Part shown: piece by piece, positions 36,517-43,809 of the stretch
How positions within the stretch are numbered: position 1 is the first letter of the stretch
Layout of the letters: each line of letters begins with the position of its first letter
Assembly (NCBI GenBank): GCA_016290295.1
Contig: JAEETJ010000001.1
Span: forward strand, 1-64,000
Source: Bacteroidales bacterium
Lineage (GTDB): Bacteria > Bacteroidota > Bacteroidia > Bacteroidales > WCHB1-69
Length of the DNA: 64,000 bases
Direction: 5' to 3'
Notes under the pieces: generated by a model
Database searches by the model: none
Told to the model about the DNA's origin: nothing
What the model saw: the letters and a program-made list of their open reading frames with translations, nothing else
Program-made: the position numbers and the translations under genes

Positions 36517-37728
36517 TTACAATGAATTGGCAAAATCCTTAGCACGAGCGGCACCTTCACCAGTATTCATCAGCAACATCTCGCCATCGTGAATTTCACC
36601 CTGCTCCAAAGCCTGGTAAAAACCTGCCAGACAGACGATGGAAGCGGGACCCAAAACAACATTGCGTTCTTTCTTCACCAGACGGGCCAAATCCACCAAG
36701 TCGGACTCTTTCACTCTCAAGAATGTACCCCCGCTCTTGCGAACAATAGGTGCCACAATTGGGAACATACCCGGATTGCCTGTGGACAGAATCGACACCT
36801 TAGTCTGCGGATTGTCAATCACCGGATAATTTTTCTCGTAGCCTTCGGGGAAGCCTGCTTTCACGGCATTCTCCCAGCCCTGCACCATAGGATCGCAGGT
36901 ATCCTGCTGCACTAAGAGCATACGCGGCAGCTTTACTTCCGGAAATACCGGTGAGATGTCACGCACACCCTTATCGACAGCGATGGGACCCGTGCCACCA
37001 GCCACAGCCTGCACATACACATCGGGCATACGGCCCAGCTGACGCATGAACTCGAAGACCATGGTTTTCTTGGCCTCTACACGCAGCGGGTCGATATTGC
37101 CTGCGGAAATCAGCACATGGTTGTCCTTGTGGTATGCAGCGGCCAACTTCTTGGCGTATGCATAGTCGCCATCCGCAATATGGATGTGCTGTCCATGCGA
37201 TTTGATTTCTTCTACCGTGTCTTTGCACACACATTCCGGTACAAACACGTTGAAATTCACGCCTGCTTTGGCCAGATATCTGCTGTAAGCGGTAGCCGTG
37301 TTGCCCGTTGAGGCCACACAGAACTCCTTCACGCCATTTTCCTTGAAGACTGATGCAGCTAACGATGCGGCCACATCTTTGAAGGTATTCGTACCGCCAT
37401 TCAGGTCGTTACGATAAACCATCACTTTACAGTGAATGCCAAATTTCTCCAAAGCGTATTTCTCCATAAAATCCCATTCCTCAATGGGAATAGCACCTTC
37501 GCCGTAAGAAATGATATTCTCGCGATGTTCCAAAGGCAGATAGTCGAAATACAGCCAGAAGCTGTCGGCAGACTGCTTGTACAGTTCCGGCAATTTGGCA
37601 TAATCAGCGGTATAGCGGACATCAGCGTGGTTACTGCCACATTCCGGACAACACTGGTCCTGTGCCAGCCACTGGGCGAAATTTTCCGTCACATGCCCGC
37701 ATTTTTTACAAACAATAGAGTATTTCAT
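36517..37728 (-). CDS. PLP-dependent threonine-synthase-like enzyme, candidate cysteate synthase
   Basis: 403 residues. An N-terminal zinc ribbon (CKKCG at 8-12, CCPECG at 27-32) precedes a fold-type II PLP domain. The likely Schiff-base Lys is in NTFKDVAAS, the phosphate loop candidate is ASTGNTATA and a Gly-rich AGGTGPIAV loop follows. Threonine synthase acts on phosphohomoserine. Archaeal cysteate synthase, a known member of the same family, joins phosphoserine and sulfite. The zinc-ribbon-first layout and FWLYFDYLPL segment resemble the latter by eye. Context next to an alpha-oxoamine synthase and SDR favours cysteate synthesis for sulfonolipids; that assignment is an inference. Plain threonine synthase is the alternative. 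Confidence 0.8.
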   Translation of the reverse strand: MKYSIVCKKCGHVTENFAQWLAQDQCCPECGSNHADVRYTADYAKLPELYKQSADSFWLYFDYLPLEHRENIISYGEGAIPIEEWDFMEKYALEKFGIHCKVMVYRNDLNGGTNTFKDVAASLAASVFKENGVKEFCVASTGNTATAYSRYLAKAGVNFNVFVPECVCKDTVEEIKSHGQHIHIADGDYAYAKKLAAAYHKDNHVLISAGNIDPLRVEAKKTMVFEFMRQLGRMPDVYVQAVAGGTGPIAVDKGVRDISPVFPEVKLPRMLLVQQDTCDPMVQGWENAVKAGFPEGYEKNYPVIDNPQTKVSILSTGNPGMFPIVAPIVRKSGGTFLRVKESDLVDLARLVKKERNVVLGPASIVCLAGFYQALEQGEIHDGEMLLMNTGEGAARAKDFANSL

Positions 37729-37984
37729 ATTCGATTAATAATTGACAATTAATAGGTTTCAGGTTACAGGGGTCAGGGGTCAGTGATTAGGGGTTGGGGG
37801 GAGAATTCAAAATTCAAATCGTCAACTGTCAATTGTCAATTTATTCAATTGGCACATTAGCACATTAACTAATTAGCACATTAAAAAACTCCCCTTGAGC
37901 ACGAAGTGCGAAACTCCCCTTATGCGAAGCATAACTCCCTGAGCTCACGCAGTGAGCGTCTCCCCGTCTTCACATACTCACGTA
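37729..37984. repeat. Large mixed repeat array between two enzyme genes
   Basis: CAGGTTACAGGGGTCAGGGGTCAG words, AATTCAAAATTCAA, GTCAACTGTCAATTGTCAA heptamers, ACATTAGCACATT units, then ACTCCCCT units with GCACGAAGTGC and TATGCGAAGCATA mini-hairpins. All four repeat styles of the window meet here. No ORF. Confidence 0.8.
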
Positions 37985-39241
37985 TTACTCTCTCACCAAG
38001 CTCATCTGCGGAATCGGCTTGTTGTATTCGCCTGCATCCAGTTTCTTCTTGATTTCTTTGAAGACCTCAATGGTGCGGTTGACATGTTCCATCGTGTGAG
38101 CAGCGGTCGGAATGATACGCAGCATGATCACACCCTTAGGCACAACAGGATAGAGTACCATTGAGCAGAAAATACCATGATTTTCGCGCAGATCGACAAT
38201 CAAGTTGGTAGCCTGACCTGGGTCGCCCTTCAAGTAAACCGGAGTTACGGGTGACTGGGTTTTGCCCAAGTCGAAACCTTCGGCTTTCAAGCCGCTCTGC
38301 AGCGCGTTGGCAATAGTCCACAATTTCTCGCGGATTTCAGGACGGGTCTTGATGAGTTCCAGACGTTTCATAGCGCCAATCACCATCGGCATAGGCAGTG
38401 ATTTGGCGAAAATCTGTGAACGCATGTTGAAACGCAGATGATCCACCACATATTTCTCGGAAGCCACGAAAGCACCGATGCCGGCCATACTCTTGGCGAA
38501 AGTGGCGAAATACACATCCAGTTCGTCAATTACACCAAAATGAGCGGCAGTACCGTCACCTTTGGGTCCCATTGTACCGAAACCGTGGGCATCGTCGATG
38601 AGCAGACGGAAGGGGAATTCCTTCTTCAGTGCCACGATACCAGCCAAGTTGCCAAGGTCGCCAGCCATACCGAACACACCTTCAGTAATCACCAATACGC
38701 CACCACCTTGCTCGTCAGCCAATTTGCAAGCCTGAGCCAACTGTTTGCGCAAGCTTTCCATGTCATTATGCTGATACACATATCTCTTGGCGAAGCTCAG
38801 ACGCAGACCATCCATAATGCAAGCGTGAGATTCAGAGTCATATACAATCACATCACGACGGCTGGTCAGCACATCGATAATGGAAATCATAGCCTGATAA
38901 CCGAAATTAACCAGATAGCCATAGGGTTTACCTACAAAATGAGCCAAATCCTGCTCTAATTGCTTATGATATTTGGTATCACCCGACATCATACGGGCTC
39001 CCATGGGAGCTGCCATACCGAAATCGCGGGCACCCTGGGCGTCTGCCTCACGAACTTCGGGCATATTGGCCAAGCCCAAGTAATTATTCAAACTCCAGTT
39101 CAGCACTTTCTTGCCGTTAAACACCATCTCGGGGCCGATTTCGCCTTCCAAACGGGGAAACATGAAATAACCGTCGGCATTAGCCTGATACTGACCAAGG
39201 GGACCCGGAGTCTCTTTAATTCTTTCAAAAATGTCTTTCAT
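37985..39241 (-). CDS. Alpha-oxoamine synthase family acyltransferase, candidate cysteate fatty acyltransferase
   Basis: 418 residues, the usual size for the PLP-dependent family that includes serine palmitoyltransferase, 2-amino-3-ketobutyrate CoA ligase and AONS. Visible: WSLNNYLGLA substrate loop, GARMMSGDTKYHKQLE, DSESHACIMDGLRLS (His stacking on PLP), LLIDDAHGFGTMG (Asp-x-x-His), and the PLP Lys in FATFAKSMAGIGAFVA. The family condenses an amino acid with an acyl thioester and releases CO2. The version with a GPLGQY start and FAKSMA motif is widespread in Bacteroidetes. Which amino acid is used (serine, cysteate or glycine) cannot be read directly; context with a cysteate-synthase-like gene favours cysteate. 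It is first in the directon. Confidence 0.85.
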   Translation of the reverse strand: MKDIFERIKETPGPLGQYQANADGYFMFPRLEGEIGPEMVFNGKKVLNWSLNNYLGLANMPEVREADAQGARDFGMAAPMGARMMSGDTKYHKQLEQDLAHFVGKPYGYLVNFGYQAMISIIDVLTSRRDVIVYDSESHACIMDGLRLSFAKRYVYQHNDMESLRKQLAQACKLADEQGGGVLVITEGVFGMAGDLGNLAGIVALKKEFPFRLLIDDAHGFGTMGPKGDGTAAHFGVIDELDVYFATFAKSMAGIGAFVASEKYVVDHLRFNMRSQIFAKSLPMPMVIGAMKRLELIKTRPEIREKLWTIANALQSGLKAEGFDLGKTQSPVTPVYLKGDPGQATNLIVDLRENHGIFCSMVLYPVVPKGVIMLRIIPTAAHTMEHVNRTIEVFKEIKKKLDAGEYNKPIPQMSLVRE

Positions 39242-39337
39242 AAGCTTAAAAAGTTAAATATGTTAAAAAAACTTAATTTGTTATATATTTGATTTTCAAT
39301 TAATTATATCAAACATCCATCAATATTTTTGGACATA

Positions 39338-39345
39338 CAAACTTA
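39338..39345 (-). promoter_or_regulatory. -7 promoter box TAAGTTTG for the lipid/Hdr directon
   Basis: On the minus strand TAAGTTTG lies 97 bases before the start codon at 39241, giving a leader of about 85-90 bases. It would drive the nine genes down to 29290, though internal repeats may add promoters. Confidence 0.5.
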
Positions 39346-39662
39346 CACATTTTTTTTGAATGAAGAATATTTTTCTTAAAAAATGTTATGATGGAATGAA
39401 TCGTGGAAAATACTAATGATAAGTTTCAAGGAAATAACTGGCAATACTAAGAAAAATGAATTATCACTTTGAAACTTTTCGAAAAATTTCTTCCAAAAAA
39501 AAGGGGTCATCCGTGCCATGGAAGATGTTCATAAGTCTAAAAATTGTTGATAACTTTTTTTCAGAATCCCTTATTCTGTAAGCAGTTTCACTTGTTTAAG
39601 CCTTCTTAAACTTTTCTTTATGAAAAAAAATAAAAAACGTGTTTTTATTGAAAAAAATGTAT
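39346..39662. other. AT-rich divergent region with three inverted repeats
   Basis: No ORF. AAGTTTCAA (39421) pairs with TTGAAACTT (39469); CAGAAT (39562) with ATTCTG (39573); GTTTAAG (39594) with CTTAAAC (39605), the last followed by TTTTCTTT. These could fold into an RNA or be protein sites; no known RNA family is recognised. Confidence 0.4.
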
Positions 39663-39670
39663 TATCTTTG
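39663..39670 (+). promoter_or_regulatory. -7 promoter box TATCTTTG
   Basis: Matches TAnnTTTG, 88 bases upstream of the start at 39758; a TTATTG lies just upstream but too close for an ideal -33 box. Confidence 0.6.
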
Positions 39671-39757
39671 CGAATTGTGTTACTATAATAATCATATTGT
39701 AAATAAAAAGCAATTATAGAGAAAATTAAACAAAAATATCAACTAATTTAAACATTT

Positions 39758-42700
39758 ATGAAATCAAAATTCACAAAATTCAAACATTTATCCTTGGCAA
39801 TGGCATTTCTGTTCTTTACAGGAATGACCTTTGCACAATCGGGATCAGTGGAAATGACACAGTCATTTACAACTAGCGGTTCATGGAAAGTTCCTGCTGG
39901 AGTAACTGAAATCACCATTGAATGTATTGGTGGTGGTGGTGCCGGCGGCTATGTTCATGGTAAAGGAGTCCTTTTCCAATTGAGCGGTGGCGGTGGCGGT
40001 GGCGCATACGCCAAGAAAGTAGTATCCGTTTCGGGCGGACAAACCGTTAGTGTTGTGGTCGGAGCTGGTGGTCATGCATGGGCAACAGACGGAAACCAAG
40101 TACATGGTGGCGACTCATACGCAACAGTAGGGGGTTCTATCGTTGTGAGAGCTGCTGGTGGTAAAACAGTAAAAGGAGAAAACACCACAGGTGGTGCCGC
40201 AGGTGGTGCTATCGCCGACTGTATAGGAGATACTAAATATGCCGGCGGAAAGGGTGGAAATGGAGAAGCAGCCGCTTTGTGGTTCCAAGAACCAGGTGGT
40301 GGTGGTGGTGCAGCAGGTTCATCTGGAAATGGTAAAAATGGTGCCACCAACGCTGGTGGTGCGGCAACCTCCAACTATGGCGGTAAAGGCGCAGATCCTA
40401 AAGTAATTATCGGAAAGGGAAATACTGGTGGCAACTACGGTGGTGGTGGATCTGGCGCCGAATGTACTGGTATTGGTGGTGAATACGGTGGTGATGGTGC
40501 CAATGGATATGTTATTATCACCTATATGACTCCCCCCGAACTGAACGTTAACGACATGACCGCTGAAATTTGCTCTGGTGAAACATTCTCCGTTACTCCA
40601 ACTGGTACAATTCCTACAGGTACAACATATTCTTGGTCTGCTCCTTCAGTGACAGGTATCACAGGTACAGCAGCCGGTAGTGGAGCAACTGAAGTTAGTG
40701 GTACACTCACAAGTACCAATACCGCCAATACCGATGTGGTTTACAATGTTACCGCCACAGACGGAAGCAATACCGACGACTTCACCGTAACAGTTACTGT
40801 AAAGGGTATTATCACCCCAGGTTCCATTACTGCTGACATTATCTCCTGTAATGCTGGTGATACCTCAAAGATTTTCTCCAGCAATACAGATGCTACTGGC
40901 AATGGCAAATACTTGTGGATGAAATCTACAGACAACACAACTTGGACCGCAATAGACAACGCAACAAACAATACTTATACTCCTATCTATATGGGCAACA
41001 CTGGATTAACCTATTATAAACGCACTTTTTATTCAGATTGCGAAAGTGTGGAATCCAATGTATTGACCTTACAATACCCTGGAACCGTAAATCCTGGTCA
41101 GGTAAAATCCGCAGATCCTAAAAAATATTGCTATGGCAGTGCTGTAACGACAACTTTGGATACAAGTAAAGTTTACATCCAAAGCGGCGCAAGCGTAGAA
41201 ATCCAATGGCAAGAATCAACCGACAATGGCGCAACCTGGACCAACATCAGCGGCGCAACATCACATGAATATGCTGTGAACATCACAAGCCTGACCTCAG
41301 ACATCAGCTACCGCTATACTATCAGATTGGCTGGTTGCGACTCCATCCCTGCTAACCAATGGGATTTCAGCACCTACGTTCTTCCTGTTATCAACTCCCT
41401 TACTCCTCACGACACCTGCCCTGGAGTTACAGAGTATTATATTACTGCAGACATCACCATAGGCGATGGAGCTATCACCTCCTATTATTGGCATGGATCT
41501 TCCACAGGATCCCCATACGATACTGACACTATTACCGCTAGTAGCTGTGGAGATATATACAATTACTCATTGATAGTAGAAGATGTGAACGGATGTAAGA
41601 GCGAATCTAAGTCAGGATCCTTCACAAGCCCTGTTGAACCTACTCCCACTTTCATCACTGAAACTATGGGTGATTTCAAATCTTCCACCTGTGAATATAC
41701 AATTCCTGACCTGCAAGACACCCTCGAAAAAGCTTTCAAACACGACTGCAACTTTATCAAATCATATTCGCAGAATCCCACAGCCGGAACTGCAATGGCA
41801 AACAACGCTACAGTACCTGTAACAGCTACCATTGAAACTTATTGCGGAAATACTTACACCCCTACTGTAAATGTGAAAAGTGATATTCCTGGTATTACTG
41901 CAGCTGATATCGATTTTGACGACAAAAACGATACCATTACCCTGTACTATGGTGTATGCGATACCCTTTATTATGTAAAAACTCCTGATTATGACGTTAC
42001 AAGTAGCAGCCCCTACGCTAAAAGCGATTTGACCTTAACCAACGATGCACCTTATGGTGGAACTGTCAATGAAGGTACAATTTTAGGTCGTATCAGCGGT
42101 GGTGAACACACTATCATTTGGAAACTTACAAGTCCTTGTGGAAACTACCTTGAATTCCCCAAGAAATATGTTGTGATGTATCCTCCTTGCGGTGGTGATG
42201 TAAAAGCTACCGATGCTGATGGTATTGAATATGAAAGCGTACGTATTGGCTGCGAATGCTGGACCAAGACCAACCTGAGAACTGTAACCGGTGTAACAGG
42301 TAACAGCTATGTATATCAAGATGATCCCGCCAATGAAACCAAATTCGGCAGACTCTATACTTGGTATTCTGCAGTAGGTTTGGCAGAAAATGCCACTACC
42401 GATCCCGCTACTGTCACCGATCCGAAAACCAACAAACCCTACGTTCAAGGTATTTGTCCTACAGGCTGGGCTCTTCCGACCGCAGACGCATACGTTAACA
42501 TGGTAACAACTGCTGGTGGCGTGAAAAACATCAAATCAAGCGACGCAAGCACCTGGTTGCCAGACATAGCTGGTACCGACGCTTCTGGCTTCGGCGCTGT
42601 GGGTGCTGGTTACTACACCGACCAAGAATTCTATTATTACAATCTGTTGGGTGAAGCTTATTTCTGGACTTGCGAAGGTGAGCCCATTTATAAGAAAGGA

Positions 42701-42799
42701 ACCTGCTGCTCCATCACACTCACCTGCCCCACTTTGCTCATCAATACAGTAAATGCAGGCCGTGGTTTGAGCGTTAGATGTGTGAAAAGAAATGAATAG
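39758..42799 (+). CDS. Secreted glycine-rich protein with C-terminal FISUMP domain (1013 aa)
   Basis: Signal peptide at about residues 1-26 (LAMAFLFFTGMTFAQ). Residues about 45-260 are glycine-rich (GGGGAGG, GGGGGG, GGGGGAAGSSGNG), similar to the Gly-rich beta-helix or jelly-roll-like regions of surface proteins, and end GDGANGYVIITY. Ig/PKD-like domains follow (WQESTDNGATWTNISGAT and others). The last 200 residues hold a FISUMP domain (ESVRIGCECWTKTNLRT, FGRLYTWYSA, ICPTGWALPT, SVRCVKRNE). No T9SS tail was seen. Location is inferred to be extracellular; ligand unknown. It is monocistronic, with its own promoter and a strong terminator. Confidence 0.82.
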   Translation: MKSKFTKFKHLSLAMAFLFFTGMTFAQSGSVEMTQSFTTSGSWKVPAGVTEITIECIGGGGAGGYVHGKGVLFQLSGGGGGGAYAKKVVSVSGGQTVSVVVGAGGHAWATDGNQVHGGDSYATVGGSIVVRAAGGKTVKGENTTGGAAGGAIADCIGDTKYAGGKGGNGEAAALWFQEPGGGGGAAGSSGNGKNGATNAGGAATSNYGGKGADPKVIIGKGNTGGNYGGGGSGAECTGIGGEYGGDGANGYVIITYMTPPELNVNDMTAEICSGETFSVTPTGTIPTGTTYSWSAPSVTGITGTAAGSGATEVSGTLTSTNTANTDVVYNVTATDGSNTDDFTVTVTVKGIITPGSITADIISCNAGDTSKIFSSNTDATGNGKYLWMKSTDNTTWTAIDNATNNTYTPIYMGNTGLTYYKRTFYSDCESVESNVLTLQYPGTVNPGQVKSADPKKYCYGSAVTTTLDTSKVYIQSGASVEIQWQESTDNGATWTNISGATSHEYAVNITSLTSDISYRYTIRLAGCDSIPANQWDFSTYVLPVINSLTPHDTCPGVTEYYITADITIGDGAITSYYWHGSSTGSPYDTDTITASSCGDIYNYSLIVEDVNGCKSESKSGSFTSPVEPTPTFITETMGDFKSSTCEYTIPDLQDTLEKAFKHDCNFIKSYSQNPTAGTAMANNATVPVTATIETYCGNTYTPTVNVKSDIPGITAADIDFDDKNDTITLYYGVCDTLYYVKTPDYDVTSSSPYAKSDLTLTNDAPYGGTVNEGTILGRISGGEHTIIWKLTSPCGNYLEFPKKYVVMYPPCGGDVKATDADGIEYESVRIGCECWTKTNLRTVTGVTGNSYVYQDDPANETKFGRLYTWYSAVGLAENATTDPATVTDPKTNKPYVQGICPTGWALPTADAYVNMVTTAGGVKNIKSSDASTWLPDIAGTDASGFGAVGAGYYTDQEFYYYNLLGEAYFWTCEGEPIYKKGTCCSITLTCPTLLINTVNAGRGLSVRCVKRNE

Positions 42800-42824
42800 T
42801 AAGGTATCTTAAATATCTTATCAC

Positions 42825-42859
42825 AAAAAAAGGTTGGATTCAAATCCAACCTTTTTTTT
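42825..42859. terminator. Bidirectional rho-independent terminator
   Basis: AAAAAAAGGTTGGATT pairs with AATCCAACCTTTTTTT around a two-base gap. It lies between the convergent FISUMP and trmB genes. Confidence 0.87.
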
Positions 42860-42881
42860 ATGCTCTCAATAACAACTTCTT

Positions 42882-43541
42882 TTATATTTGCCAGTGCACA
42901 TAAGAAATGGTGCTTCCCCCCGCTAACCAATGTTTCTCGTAAAAGGTCTGTATCTCCGTCAAAATAGATTGTACGCCTGTCGCATATACATCCTCCACAT
43001 CCTCTATCAATTGCCAGTTCTGCTGGGGAATAATCTCTTTAATATAGTCATATAGCAAACGACTGTCCGTTTTCAAATGCATCGAGGCTCCTGGTTTCAA
43101 AAAACGCTTGTATTTGGCCACAAAATTAGGCGACATAAGGCGTTTACGTTCTTTTGTAGGCTGAGGGTCTGGAAAGGTAATCCAAATCTCGCTGACTTCA
43201 TTTTCAGCAAAATAATAAAATATATCATCAATGGCGGTACGCAAAAATGCGACATTGGGGAGTTGCATTTCCAACGCCGTTTTGCAACCACGCCACAGGC
43301 GGGCACCCTTGCGGTCAACCCCAATAAAATTCATCTCGGGATAACGTTGGGCAAGACCAATGGTATATTCTCCCTTGCCACAACCTAACTCCAACACGAT
43401 GGGATGGTCATTATGGAAATACTCACTTCCCCATTTGCCTTTCATCGGAAAACCATCCTCACGAATGTTATAGGAAGTATGCTGAAATAAATTGGTGAAA
43501 GTTTCATTCTCGGCGAAACGAGCCAGCTTGTTCTTTGACAT
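42882..43541 (-). CDS. trmB: tRNA (guanine-N7-)-methyltransferase
   Basis: 219 residues. It methylates G46 in tRNA variable loops using S-adenosylmethionine. Seen: VLELGCGKGEYTIGLA (SAM motif I, about 49-64), FIGVDRKGARLWRG, IWITFPDPQPTKERKRLM (the TrmB signature, with the catalytic Asp in FPDP) and MHLKTDS. Length and order of motifs are standard. It stands alone, with a terminator beyond its stop and a repeat array upstream. Confidence 0.93.
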   Translation of the reverse strand: MSKNKLARFAENETFTNLFQHTSYNIREDGFPMKGKWGSEYFHNDHPIVLELGCGKGEYTIGLAQRYPEMNFIGVDRKGARLWRGCKTALEMQLPNVAFLRTAIDDIFYYFAENEVSEIWITFPDPQPTKERKRLMSPNFVAKYKRFLKPGASMHLKTDSRLLYDYIKEIIPQQNWQLIEDVEDVYATGVQSILTEIQTFYEKHWLAGGSTISYVHWQI

Positions 43542-43554
43542 AACTTAGAGATTA

Positions 43555-43809
43555 GGGGGTTAGGAATTAAGGATTAGGGGTTAGAGGTTAGGAATTATAA
43601 GTTGACAATTGACAATTGATAATTGATAATTAAGAATTGATAGTTATTGATAATATGGGTGGGAGATTAACAAGAATAACATACTAATTACTAAATACTA
43701 TTCATAACTCTATATTCACTCCAAATACTCATTACGACTACTAACTACTAACTACTAACTACTAACTGCTAACTGCTAACTACTAACTGCTAACTATTAA
43801 TTATTGCTG
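43555..43809. repeat. Long heptamer array
   Basis: Nearly the whole gap is in 7-base units: GGTTAGG, AATTAAG, GATTAGG, GGTTAGA, then AATTGAC/AATTGAT, a looser stretch, then CTAACTA and CTAACTG repeated about nine times (43738-43800). The array meets the ABC transporter at its TGA stop, which is part of an AATTGAC unit. Confidence 0.92.

Noticed and set aside
36517..37728. Plain threonine synthase of the threonine pathway
   Set aside because: Not fully excluded. There are no thrA/thrB neighbours and the context is lipid-like, so it is only kept as the alternative.
39545..39560. TTGTTGATAACTT as a DnaA box and replication origin
   Set aside because: Only one imperfect box, no cluster, and no dnaA or dnaN nearby.
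43738..43800. Possible CRISPR-like array
   Set aside because: The repeat unit is 7 bases with no spacers and no cas genes nearby; it is a short tandem repeat array.
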